A stretch of DNA of 64,000 bases from Nocardioides plantarum (lineage in GTDB: Bacteria; Actinomycetota; Actinomycetes; Propionibacteriales; Nocardioidaceae): positions 248,001 to 312,000 of the forward strand of contig NZ_VDMS01000002.1 of the NCBI RefSeq assembly GCF_006346395.1, read 5' to 3'. The notes under the pieces are model-generated. The model was not told the DNA's origin. It saw only the letters and a list, made by a program, of their open reading frames with translations, and did not search any database. This document shows positions 55,709 through 64,000 of this stretch, one piece after another. The translations under genes and the position numbers were made by a program. The number at the start of each line of letters is the position of its first letter. Position 1 is the first letter of the stretch.

Positions 55709-56848
55709 ATGCACCAGTGCGCGCGCTGCGGCCACGCCCTCGGCGTCGGTCGCTACTGCGTCAACTGCGGTCAGCCGCGTGACGACATCGCCGGCCCGCC
55801 CGACGTGACCGGCGACGTGACCGGCGGCGACCCCACCAGCACCGCCGAGCGCCCGGCGGTGCGGGTCGAGGACTCGCCGGCCCCGTCGGACCCGGCCCGG
55901 TCGCCGTGGCCGCCGGGCGCGGGTCCGACGGCACCGCCCCCGGTCTACGAGACCCCGGGTCGCCCGCGCTACCCGATGTACGCCGACGACCCGCCGCCCC
56001 CGCCGGCGACCCCCGCGACGCCGCTGCCCCCGGTGGCGCCGGTGGCGCCGGTCTCCCCCGAGGTGTGGGAGGCCGACACCTCGGTACCCGTCGCGTTCGT
56101 GGGCTACGACGACCACGCGGCGCCGACCGACGACCGCCGCAGCCACGCAGCCCGCCGTTCGGCGCTGCCGTGGCTGGTCGTCGCGGCGGCCCTGGTGCTG
56201 GTCGCCGGGATGGGCGTGTTCCTGCTCCGCGGCAACGACACCGACGACGACCGGGCCGGCGACCCCGCGCCCGGTGGGTCCGCGAGCGCCAGCGCACCCG
56301 GCACCAGCGCGCCGACCACCGATCCGTCGTCGTCCGAGCCGACCAGCCCCACGACCTCCACGACGACCGGGCCGAGCAAGGACGTCTCGGGGTCCGCCAC
56401 GGTCCGGGCGCCCAGCACCGCCAAGCCGGGCGTCGACGTCGACGGCAACCCGGTCCGCTACGACGCCGCCAACATGCTCGACGACCGCCCCGACACGGCC
56501 TGGCGCGCCCCGGGCAGCGCCGCCGGTTCGACCCTCGTCTTCACCCTCGCGAAGTCGACCCGGCTGACCTCGGTCGGGCTGCTCAACGGCTACGCCAAGC
56601 GCGACCCCGGCTACGACGGCTACACCGCCAACCGCCGGGTCCTCGAGGTCGAGTGGGTCTTCGACGGCGGGGAGACGGTCACCCAGACCCTCGGCGAGTC
56701 CCGTGCCGTGCAGAAGATGCGGGTCGACGTCGTCTCCAGGACCGTCCGGATGCGGCTCGTCTCGGTCAGCGACCCGGCCCGCGCCCCCAAGGGACGCAAC
56801 TTCACCGCCATCAGCACCGTCGAGCTCCTCGGCTCACCCCAGCCCTGA
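55709..56848 (+). CDS. Zinc-ribbon, single-TM protein with discoidin-like C-terminal domain
   Basis: 379 residues. The N-terminus is a zinc ribbon: MHQCARCGHALGVGRYCVNCGQPR (two CxxC). A Pro/Thr-rich cytoplasmic stretch leads to one membrane helix (WLVVAAALVLVAGMGVFLL) near 152-172. A Ser/Thr linker follows, then a C-terminal beta domain near 230-376 with YDAANMLDDRPDTAWRAPG, the pattern of NADase-type or F5/8 glycan-binding modules. It probably senses or binds wall glycans outside. AGGAGGAGCG precedes ATG 55709. TTAGGGT near 55638 may be the -10. Confidence 0.82.
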   Translation: MHQCARCGHALGVGRYCVNCGQPRDDIAGPPDVTGDVTGGDPTSTAERPAVRVEDSPAPSDPARSPWPPGAGPTAPPPVYETPGRPRYPMYADDPPPPPATPATPLPPVAPVAPVSPEVWEADTSVPVAFVGYDDHAAPTDDRRSHAARRSALPWLVVAAALVLVAGMGVFLLRGNDTDDDRAGDPAPGGSASASAPGTSAPTTDPSSSEPTSPTTSTTTGPSKDVSGSATVRAPSTAKPGVDVDGNPVRYDAANMLDDRPDTAWRAPGSAAGSTLVFTLAKSTRLTSVGLLNGYAKRDPGYDGYTANRRVLEVEWVFDGGETVTQTLGESRAVQKMRVDVVSRTVRMRLVSVSDPARAPKGRNFTAISTVELLGSPQP

Positions 56849-56873
56849 GCCGGCCGGGATGGACCAGGCCGTC

Positions 56874-56949
56874 GGCACTTACTGACCGTCCGATGCACTA
56901 CCTGACGGCTGCAACCGTCAGGTGGTAGTGCTGACAGTCAGTAAGTGCC
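56874..56949. repeat. Cruciform repeat (TTACTGACCGT family), copy 2
   Basis: Outer arms of 13 nt (GGCACTTACTGAC at 56874-56886 and its complement at 56937-56949) enclose an imperfect inner hairpin with arms at 56896-56908 and 56915-56930. It lies after the zinc-ribbon gene. Confidence 0.85.
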
Positions 56950-57019
56950 CACGCGGGTCGTGGACCGCTCGGGTCAGTGCCCGCGGACACGTCGTCGACC
57001 CGGCTTGGGCCTCGGCTCG

Positions 57020-57025
57020 TAGCCT
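57020..57025 (+). promoter_or_regulatory. -10 element of the lipase-like gene
   Basis: TAGCCT, 6 nt before ATG 57032. Confidence 0.6.
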
Positions 57026-57031
57026 GACCAG

Positions 57032-57823
57032 ATGACCACGTGGCCCGGCTGGCTGGGGCGGCTCTCCCCCGCCCGGCGGCGTCTCCACCTCGTCGTGGCC
57101 GGGCTCCTCGCCGCGGTGCTCGTGACGCTCGTCGTCCGCTCGGTCGGCGACCCGGCCGCCGGCGCGCCGGCACCGGTCGACCAGGCGCGCCGCGGACCGG
57201 TCCTGCTCGTGCCCGGGTACGGCGGCTCGACGGCCGCCCTCGAGGACCTTGCGGCCGCGCTGCCCGACGCGGAGGTCGTCGTACCGCCCGGCGACGGCAC
57301 CGGCGACCTGCGGGCCGCCGCCGAGGGGCTCGCCGACCGGGTCGCCGCGGCGCTCGACCGGACCGGGGCCGGCTCCGTCGACCTGGTCGGCTACTCCGCC
57401 GGGGGTGTCGTCGTGCGCTACTACGTCGCCGAGCTGGGCGGCGACGCCGTCACCCGCCGGGTCGCGACGATCGCCTCGCCCCACCACGGGACCGACCTGG
57501 CCGCGCTGGCCACCAGCCTGGGCGACGGGGCGTGCGCCGAGGCCTGCCGCCAGCTCGACCCCGACAGCGACCTGCTGCGCGGGCTCAACCAGGGCGACGA
57601 GACGCCCGCCGGTCCGCGCTGGCTGTCGTTGTGGACCGAGACCGACCGGACCGTCGTCCCGCCCGACTCCGCCGTGCTCGAGGGCGCGACGTCGATCGAC
57701 CTCCAGGACACCTGCCGCACCGGACCGCTGTCGCACGGCGAGATCGTCCGCGACCCGCGCACTATCGGCATCGTGGAGTCGTTCCTGGCCGGTGACGCCG
57801 ACGGCTTCGCCCTCGCCTGTTGA
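57032..57823 (+). CDS. Secreted or membrane-anchored alpha/beta hydrolase (lipase-like)
   Basis: 263 residues. An N-terminal hydrophobic segment (LHLVVAGLLAAVLVTLVV) near 18-35 is a signal or anchor. The hydrolase core starts GPVLLVPGYGGS near 55. The nucleophile elbow is LVGYSAGGVVVRYY with Ser near 123, ASPHHGTDLAAL follows, and the catalytic His is in LSHGEIVRDP. Two Cys pairs in the C-terminal half may form disulfides. It resembles class 2 lipases of actinobacteria. The substrate is unknown. Confidence 0.88.
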   Translation: MTTWPGWLGRLSPARRRLHLVVAGLLAAVLVTLVVRSVGDPAAGAPAPVDQARRGPVLLVPGYGGSTAALEDLAAALPDAEVVVPPGDGTGDLRAAAEGLADRVAAALDRTGAGSVDLVGYSAGGVVVRYYVAELGGDAVTRRVATIASPHHGTDLAALATSLGDGACAEACRQLDPDSDLLRGLNQGDETPAGPRWLSLWTETDRTVVPPDSAVLEGATSIDLQDTCRTGPLSHGEIVRDPRTIGIVESFLAGDADGFALAC

Positions 57824-57830
57824 TCGACCG

Positions 57831-58652
57831 TCAGTCGGCGACGTCCTTGGTCGCGAAGTTGGCCCAGGCCGCAGCGAAGAACACCGCGACGTAGGCGACC
57901 TGGAGCAGCACCCCCGCCTGCACGTCCTTCCACAGGATCGGGTCGCGGAACAGGTCGACGAACGCCAGCCAGTAGCGCGTGGGCAGGAAGTCGGAGAGGG
58001 CGTCGGCGGCGTCGAGCGTCATCAGCAGCGCCGAGCCGACGAAGACGGCCATGGTGCCCAGCGCGGCACCGAGCGACGACTGCACCGCGGTCGACAGGAA
58101 CAACGCGATCGTGGCGACGCCGAGCATGCAGAGCATCGCGTAGCCCAGCGCCAGGAACGTGCGCCCGACGAGCTCGGGGGTCGACAGCGAGGAGCCCGAG
58201 ACACTCGTGGCCGCGCCCGTCGCGGTCACCGACTCGTTGCCGAGCAGCACCAGCCCCACGACGTACGCCGTCGCGGCGACGACGAGCACGGTGATCACGA
58301 CGAAGACCAGGACGCTGACCAGCTTGGCGACCAGGAACCGCAGCCGGCTCACCGGCCGGACCAGCACGTAGCGCAGCGTGCCCGCCGCGGCCTCCCCCGC
58401 CACGGCCTCGCCGGCGGTCACCGCGACCGCGATCGGCAGGAACAACGGGAGCACGATCGCCAACGCAGCAAGGGGGAACAGGGTGCCGTCGGTGAGGACG
58501 GCCGACAGGAACGCCGGCCCCTCCCCGGGCCGCGGGCCGAGGTCGGTGACCGCGAGCAGCACGCCGACCAGGGTGGGCAGCGAGTCGACGAGCAGGATCG
58601 TCGCCCACGTACGTCGGCTGCGCAGCAGCTTGCGCAGCTCGACCCCGATCAC
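57831..58652 (-). CDS. ABC-2 type transporter permease
   Basis: A 273-residue integral membrane protein with six hydrophobic segments. MIGVELRKLLRSRRTWATIL is the typical ABC-2 permease head, and GEAVAGEAAAGTLRYVLVRPVSRLRFLVAKL near 80-110 is the conserved cytoplasmic loop. GTG at 58652 overlaps the ATPase stop as GTGA, so the pair is coupled. Cargo unknown. Confidence 0.92.
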   Translation of the reverse strand: MIGVELRKLLRSRRTWATILLVDSLPTLVGVLLAVTDLGPRPGEGPAFLSAVLTDGTLFPLAALAIVLPLFLPIAVAVTAGEAVAGEAAAGTLRYVLVRPVSRLRFLVAKLVSVLVFVVITVLVVAATAYVVGLVLLGNESVTATGAATSVSGSSLSTPELVGRTFLALGYAMLCMLGVATIALFLSTAVQSSLGAALGTMAVFVGSALLMTLDAADALSDFLPTRYWLAFVDLFRDPILWKDVQAGVLLQVAYVAVFFAAAWANFATKDVAD

Positions 58653-59647
58653 GCCGACACCCCCGCGGCGTCGCCCGTGGCGTCGCGGTCGCGATCACGG
58701 TCACGGTCACGGTCACGGTCACGGTCACGGGCGAAGGTGTCGCTGCCCGCGCTCGTGGCGGCCAGCACGATGTCCTCCAGCGAGCGACGCTCGGCGACGA
58801 GCTCGTCGACGGCGATGCCCGCGCGCACGAGCTCGGCGGCCAGCGCGGCCGGATCGGCGTCGCGCACCACGATCCGGTCGTCCCGGGCCTCGTCGATCCG
58901 GTGGTCCAGCAGCCGTCGCGCGTCGGCGACGTCGCGGGTGCGCAGCACGACGCGGCCGGTGGGGGCGCGCAGGTCGTCGAGGTGCTCCTGCAGCACCAGC
59001 CGTCCGCGGTCGAGCACACCGACCCGGGTGCACATCTGCTCGATCTCGAGCAGCAGGTGGCTGGAGACGAAGACCGTCGTGCCGGCGGCGTTGAGCTCGA
59101 GGAGCAGGGCCCGGATGTCGCGGATGCCCTGCGGGTCCAGGCCGTTGGTGGGCTCGTCGAGCACCAGCAGGCGGGGCCGGCGGATCAGTGCGTTGGCCAG
59201 GCCGAGGCGCTGCCGCATGCCGAGGGAGTAGGCGCGCACCGGTCGGCCGTCGACACCGCCGAGGCCGACCCGGTCGAGCGCGTCGTCGACCCGGCCCGCG
59301 CGACCGCGCCGTCGCGAGCCCCGGCCCATCGCGTCGAAGAGCGCGAGGTTGGCGCGCCCCGACAGGTGGGGGTAGGCCGCTGGCGCCTCGATCATGGCGC
59401 CCACCTCGGGCAGCACGTCGGGCGCGCCGCCGGGCATCGCCCGGCCCAGCACCTCGGCGGTGCCCGACGTGGCCAGGACCAGCCCCAGCAGCATCCGCAC
59501 CGTCGTCGTCTTGCCTGACCCGTTGGCACCCAGGAAGCCGTAGACGTCGCCCTCGCGCACCTCGAGGTCGAGGGCGTCGACGGCCAGGAAGCGCCCGTAG
59601 TACTTGGTCAGTCCCGCGGTCCGGATCGCGAGGCCCGGGGCGGTCAT
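58649..59647 (-). CDS. ABC transporter ATP-binding protein with Arg-Asp repeat tail
   Basis: 332 residues. Walker A GANGSGKTTTVRML near 41, signature YSLGMRQRLGLANAL near 140, Walker B RLLVLDEPTNGLDPQG near 158, and SSHLLLEIEQMC with the H-loop. The C-terminus has a tract of alternating Arg-Asp residues produced by six tandem TCACGG hexamers (58695-58730). ATG at 59647 overlaps the stop of the LolA-like gene as ATGA. It forms a three-gene unit with the permease and that protein. Confidence 0.94.
   Translation of the reverse strand: MTAPGLAIRTAGLTKYYGRFLAVDALDLEVREGDVYGFLGANGSGKTTTVRMLLGLVLATSGTAEVLGRAMPGGAPDVLPEVGAMIEAPAAYPHLSGRANLALFDAMGRGSRRRGRAGRVDDALDRVGLGGVDGRPVRAYSLGMRQRLGLANALIRRPRLLVLDEPTNGLDPQGIRDIRALLLELNAAGTTVFVSSHLLLEIEQMCTRVGVLDRGRLVLQEHLDDLRAPTGRVVLRTRDVADARRLLDHRIDEARDDRIVVRDADPAALAAELVRAGIAVDELVAERRSLEDIVLAATSAGSDTFARDRDRDRDRDRDRDRDATGDAAGVSA
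58695..58730. repeat. Six hexanucleotide repeats in the ABC ATPase gene
   Basis: Six exact TCACGG units. They change length in multiples of two codons, giving a variable Arg-Asp tail. Confidence 0.9.
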
Positions 59648-60771
59648 CGCGGGCCGTCCCGGTCGACCCGGTCCAGGCGCACCAGCTCGTCGGCGGCCTC
59701 CTGGAGGACCTGGGGCGTGACGGTCCCGGCGACCAGCCACGCCGTGCGGTCGCCGCGGCGCCCGCCGCCGGTGAGCAGGACGGTGAGGGCCCCGTCGGCC
59801 GCGACCGTGCGCCGGTCCCCCAGCGTCGCGCCGGGCGCGGCGCGCAGCTGCTCGCGCAGCGGACCGGCCTCACGAGGGCGCAGCGGCACCGCGATGAACC
59901 GGGTGACGCCGATGCCGTAGACACCGGCGGCCGCGTCGGGCCCCGTCCGCCGGTCGAGGCCGGCCAGCCGCTCGGGCACGACGTACGGCGCGTAGCGGCC
60001 GGCCGCGTCGGCGATGTCGAGGGTGCGGGCCTGCTCGACCTCCACCGCCGGCGAGGGCCGGAAGTCGACCAGGTCGTCGGCCGGGCGCTCGACCTCGACC
60101 TCGTCGAAGGCCGAGACCACGTCGGGCTCGTCGGACCCGGCCGCGCGCACCTCGACCCGCAGCGGCAGTCCCGAGCCCGGGTCGACCCACACGTCGACCC
60201 GGTCGATCGTCGTCCGAGGGCCGGAGCCGGAGCCGGGATCGGGCGGGGTGTAGCGCAGGCCGGAGGCCGCGATCCCGGCGACCCGCCGCGGCGCGAGGCG
60301 GCGTACGTCGACGGCGGTGGCGTCCTCGAGGGCGGTGCGTGCCAGGGCCGGCGGCAGCAGGTCGGGGGCGCGCGGCAGCCGGATCTCGGGGTCGAGGGTG
60401 GTGGTCGCCCGTGCGTCCTCGTAGTCGTAGGACGTGGTGACCGGTCCGGCGTGGACGAGGTCGCGCTCGCCCGAGGCGAGCAGCCGGTCGACCCGCCAGG
60501 CGTCCTGGTCCTGCCACCACACCCGCAGCCGGCTCGTGCCGGCCAGCAGCTCGCCGACGTCGCCTAGCCGGTCACCGACCGGCAGCTGCACGGTGCCCTC
60601 GGTCTCGGCGTACCCCGAGTGCCCGACGTCGGCCGAGGCGCGGACCCGGTCGAGCAGGGTGGCCGCCGACACGTCGGTGTCGCCGACCGGCAGCAGCCGC
60701 GGCACCACCGGGACCGCGGCGACGGCCAGCACGACCGCCGCGACGACGGACCATCGACGCACGGGGGTCAT
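59644..60771 (-). CDS. LolA/RseB-like exported protein
   Basis: 375 residues. The N-terminus has a membrane or signal segment (RRWSVVAAVVLAVAAVPVV). A beta-rich fold follows (GYAETEGTVQLPVGDRLGDV ... LRVWWQDQDAWRVDRL ... TTSYDYEDARATTTL) like the MucB/RseB or LolA half-barrels that bind lipid or sense it. RseB-like proteins in actinobacteria usually pair with anti-sigma factors; here it is upstream of an ABC transporter, so it may regulate or feed it. ATG at 60771, with TACCGT 7 nt before it (60779-60784), suggests a leaderless mRNA. Confidence 0.75.
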   Translation of the reverse strand: MTPVRRWSVVAAVVLAVAAVPVVPRLLPVGDTDVSAATLLDRVRASADVGHSGYAETEGTVQLPVGDRLGDVGELLAGTSRLRVWWQDQDAWRVDRLLASGERDLVHAGPVTTSYDYEDARATTTLDPEIRLPRAPDLLPPALARTALEDATAVDVRRLAPRRVAGIAASGLRYTPPDPGSGSGPRTTIDRVDVWVDPGSGLPLRVEVRAAGSDEPDVVSAFDEVEVERPADDLVDFRPSPAVEVEQARTLDIADAAGRYAPYVVPERLAGLDRRTGPDAAAGVYGIGVTRFIAVPLRPREAGPLREQLRAAPGATLGDRRTVAADGALTVLLTGGGRRGDRTAWLVAGTVTPQVLQEAADELVRLDRVDRDGPR

Positions 60772-60778
60772 CCTGCAG

Positions 60779-60784
60779 ACGGTA
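60779..60784 (-). promoter_or_regulatory. -10 element of the LolA/RseB-like gene
   Basis: TACCGT on the minus strand, 7 nt before ATG 60771. Confidence 0.45.
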
Positions 60785-60801
60785 CGGGCCGGTGCCCAGC
60801 C

Positions 60802-61794
<993 letters not shown>

Positions 61795-61806
61795 CGATCC
61801 ATCCTC

Positions 61807-61881
61807 CACGCTGACCCGTCGCCCATGGGCGACGGGTCAGCGTGAGATGACGATCGACCCGTCGCCCGTGGGCGACGGGTC
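61807..61881. repeat. Hairpin repeat identical to the unit at 37454
   Basis: 61807-61844 is a perfect 38-nt palindrome identical to 37454-37491. A second, shorter variant (arms 61856-61867 and 61870-61881) follows. It begins 13 nt upstream of the threonine aldolase start. Confidence 0.9.
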
Positions 61882-61914
61882 AGCGCTCACGAGGGTCGGG
61901 TTCGTGGCTGCGGC

Positions 61915-62027
61915 CAGGTTTCGAGACGCGTCGCTGCAGGCCCTCGCGAGCTCGGGCCTCCAGCCGACGCTCCTCAACCTTTCGGGCCTGAGGTCGGTCT
62001 TCGCAGGCTCAGACCGACCGGGCCCTC
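61915..62027 (-). repeat. Interspersed double-hairpin repeat, copy 3 (GAGCnnGCGA loops)
   Basis: Read on the minus strand. The outer parts (GTTGAGG..., GCGTCTCGAAACC) match copies 1 and 2. Its hairpins have loops GAGCCTGCGA (stem GGTCGGTCT-type, arms 61992-62000 and 62011-62019) and GAGCTCGCGA (arms 61938-61943 and 61954-61959). It overlaps the last codons of the class II DAHP synthase. Confidence 0.7.
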
Positions 62028-63361
62028 AACATCTCCGCGACGAGGAAGGCCAGCTCGAGGGACTGCACGCGGTTGAGCCGCGGGTCGCAGACGGACTCGT
62101 AGCGGTCGCCGAGGTCGGCCTCGAGGAGGTCCTCACCGCCGCCGACGCACTCGGTGACGTCGTCGCCGGTGAGCTCGACGTGCACGCCGCCGGGCCAGGT
62201 ACCGACCTGGTGGTGGACGTCGAAGAAGCCCTGGACCTCCTCGATCACGTCCTCGAAGCGCCGGGTCTTGTAGCCCGAAGAAGCCTCGAAGGTGTTGCCG
62301 TGCATGGGGTCGCAGACCCAGGCGACCTGCAGGCCGGCGGCGGTGACCTTCTCGACGACCTCGGGCAGGCCGTCGCGGATCCGGCCGGCACCGAAGCGGG
62401 TGATGAAGGTCAGCCGCCCGGGGATGTTGTCGGGGTTGAGCCGCGAGGCGAGCGCGATGGCGTCGTCGGCCGACGTGGTCGGGCCGAGCTTGACGCCGAT
62501 CGGGTTGCGGATGCGGCTGAGCAGCTCGACGTGGGCGCCGTCGAGCTGACGGGTGCGCTCGCCGATCCAGACGAAGTGGGCCGACAGGTCGTAGGCCGCC
62601 CCGCTGCCGGAGTCGTGGCGCGTCATGGCGTGCTCGTACTCGAGCAGGAGGGCCTCGTGGCTGGTGTGGAAGTCGACGTGGTGGAACTCGTCGGGGTCGG
62701 CGCCGATGGCCTGCATGAACGCCATGGCCCGGTCGATCTCGAAGGCGAGGGCGTCGTAGCGCTGCCCGGCCACGGAGTCGGAGACGAAGTCGGTGTTCCA
62801 GGTGTGGACCTTGCGCAGGTCGGCGTACCCGCCGGCGATGAAGGCACGGATCATGCTGAGCGTCGCGGCCGAGGTCCGGTGGACCTCGAGCAGCCGCGCG
62901 GGGTCGGGCACCCGGGCGTCGCGGGTGAAGTCGAAGCCGTTGACGGCGTCGCCGCGGTAAGCCGGCAGCGTGACCTTCTCACCGTCGACGAGCCGGGTCT
63001 CGAGGTCGGAGGAGCGCGGCTTGGCGTACTGGCCGGCGAGGCGACCGAGCTTGACGACCGGGACCGAGGCGGCGTAGGTCAGCACCACGGCCATCTGCAG
63101 GAGCACGCGCAGCTTGTTGCGGGTGTTGTCGGCCGTGACACCGGCGAAGGTCTCGGCGCAGTCGCCGCCCTGCAGCAGGAAGGCCTCTCCCCGGCTGACC
63201 GCCGCGAGCTTGTCGGTCAGGTCGTCGCACTCGTGGCCCAGGACCAGCGGGCGCAGCGTGCGCAGCCGGTCGACGGTCGCGTCGACCGCGGCCCGGTCGG
63301 GGTAGGTCGGCTGCTGGGCCGGGGACAGCGCGTGCAGCGCCGCCAGGTCGGGGATTTCCAC
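62009..63361 (-). CDS. aroG: Class II (plant-type) DAHP synthase
   Basis: 450 residues. A second DAHP synthase, unrelated in sequence to the one at 54570. LLQGGDCAETFAGVTADNTRNKLRVLLQMAVVL near 65, AGQYAKPRSSDLET, VHTWNTDFV, EFHHVDFHTSHEALLLEYE, GVKLGPTTSADDAI, VAWVCDPMHGNTFEASSGYKTRRF and GGVHVELTGDDVTECVGG form the metal and substrate sites of class II enzymes, as in Rv2178c. GTG at 63361 has TAGACT 6 nt upstream, so it is probably leaderless. The last few residues and the stop come from a repeat element. Confidence 0.96.
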   Translation of the reverse strand: MEIPDLAALHALSPAQQPTYPDRAAVDATVDRLRTLRPLVLGHECDDLTDKLAAVSRGEAFLLQGGDCAETFAGVTADNTRNKLRVLLQMAVVLTYAASVPVVKLGRLAGQYAKPRSSDLETRLVDGEKVTLPAYRGDAVNGFDFTRDARVPDPARLLEVHRTSAATLSMIRAFIAGGYADLRKVHTWNTDFVSDSVAGQRYDALAFEIDRAMAFMQAIGADPDEFHHVDFHTSHEALLLEYEHAMTRHDSGSGAAYDLSAHFVWIGERTRQLDGAHVELLSRIRNPIGVKLGPTTSADDAIALASRLNPDNIPGRLTFITRFGAGRIRDGLPEVVEKVTAAGLQVAWVCDPMHGNTFEASSGYKTRRFEDVIEEVQGFFDVHHQVGTWPGGVHVELTGDDVTECVGGGEDLLEADLGDRYESVCDPRLNRVQSLELAFLVAEMLRARSV

Positions 63362-63367
63362 CAGCCG

Positions 63368-63373
63368 AGTCTA
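63368..63373 (-). promoter_or_regulatory. -10 element of aroG
   Basis: TAGACT on the minus strand, 6 nt before the GTG at 63361. Confidence 0.6.
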
Positions 63374-63389
63374 CGGGGACCGGACGCTG

Positions 63390-64000
63390 CTAGCCCGACG
63401 CGGCCTCGGGGAGGAGATCGGTGCGCTCGGCAGCGAGGAGGACCGAGCCCACCAGGGCGGCCCGCCGGCCGAGCTCGCTGACCACCACCGGGGTCGCGGC
63501 GACCGCGTCGAGGGCGTGCCGCCGCAGGCCCACACGGGCCGAGTCGAGCAGCAGGTCGCCCGCGCGGGCGAGGTCGCCGCCGATCACGATGAGGGAGGGG
63601 TTGAAGAGGTTGACCAGGCTGCCCAGGCCCCAGCCGAGGTGGAGGCCGGCGTCCTCGAGGCTGCGTACGGCGGAGACGTTGCCCCCACGTGCAGCCTCGA
63701 CGACGTCGTCGAGGGTCGCGTCGGGCATGTGGGTCGCCATCAGCTCCAGCACGCTTCCGGTGGAGGCGTAGGTCTCCAGGCAGCCGCGGCTGCCGCACCG
63801 GCACACCGGACCGTGCTCGTCGACGGTCAGGTGACCGACCTCGCCGGCGGTGCCGCTCGCGCCGTGGAAGAGCCGGTCGTCGATGACGATGCCGGAGCCG
63901 ACGCCCGACGACAGCTTGAGGTAGATCATCGTCGAGTGCCCGCGGGCGCTGCCCAGCCGGTGCTCGGCGAGAGCACCCAGGTTGGCGTCGTTCTCGATGT
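63390..64000 (-). CDS. ROK-family sugar kinase or regulator, 5' end outside the window
   Basis: The last ~203 residues are visible. ENDANLGALAEHRLG at the edge is the ROK substrate motif. GVGSGIVIDDRLFHGASGTAGEVGHLTV contains the catalytic-side Glu-Val-Gly-His. CRCGSRGCLE is the zinc-binding ROK signature, and IVIGGDLARAG follows. The missing N-terminus would decide between a glucokinase and a NagC-type repressor with a winged helix. The stop lies 28 nt upstream of the aroG start codon, so aroG follows in the same direction. Confidence 0.9.
   Translation of the reverse strand, partial: IENDANLGALAEHRLGSARGHSTMIYLKLSSGVGSGIVIDDRLFHGASGTAGEVGHLTVDEHGPVCRCGSRGCLETYASTGSVLELMATHMPDATLDDVVEAARGGNVSAVRSLEDAGLHLGWGLGSLVNLFNPSLIVIGGDLARAGDLLLDSARVGLRRHALDAVAATPVVVSELGRRAALVGSVLLAAERTDLLPEAASG

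Overview
The window is one piece of a high-GC actinobacterial chromosome. Gene order, codon use and repeat types point to the Nocardioidaceae, most likely Nocardioides or a close relative. That placement is inference from the sequence alone. The backbone matches the mycobacterial division and cell-wall (dcw) region plus the Rv2172c-Rv2178c segment. There are no tRNA or rRNA genes, CRISPR arrays, insertion sequences or prophage genes.

Layout. Positions 1-2122 carry the start of a histidine operon (hisD, then hisC, which runs off the left edge). 2238-6390 holds a Lon-N-domain protein, a YbaK-type deacylase, a DUF3352 protein and a small membrane protein. 6387-14106 holds dnaE, an acetyltransferase, rluD, lspA, a DksA-like zinc-finger protein with a histone-H1-like N-terminus, and wag31/divIVA. 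14285-32477 is the dcw cluster, all on the minus strand: mraZ, a 54-residue membrane protein, rsmH, ftsL, ftsI, murE, murF, mraY, murD, ftsW, murG, murC, ftsQ, ftsZ, pgeF, yggS, sepF and yggT. Many of these genes overlap as GTGA or ATGA, so translation is probably coupled. mraZ is preceded by five 10-bp-phased GTGG boxes overlapping a promoter.

32744-37444 (plus strand) is a MoxR / DUF58 / transglutaminase operon. 37638-42551 (minus strand) contains a small SOS cluster: one perfect LexA box precedes a methyltransferase-dinB pair and a second precedes a DUF6504-HEPN pair, with a secreted endonuclease between them. 43216-47152 has a second YbaK protein, DUF4126, an ATP-grasp-like protein and a phytoene-desaturase-like flavoprotein.

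47957-55628 follows the mycobacterial order metF, prenyl synthase, Rv2175c-like protein, pknL, then a DAHP synthase. Here that DAHP synthase is class I and has a leader peptide containing Tyr-Phe-Phe plus a terminator. The remainder holds a lipase-like protein, an ABC transporter with a LolA/RseB-like protein, threonine aldolase, a class II DAHP synthase and the C-terminal part of a ROK protein at the right edge.

Intergenic DNA is rich in structure. There are three families of inverted repeats, including hairpins with a fixed GAGGAACGA loop and covarying stems. A recurring TANNNT hexamer sits 6-7 nt before start codons, suggesting many leaderless mRNAs.
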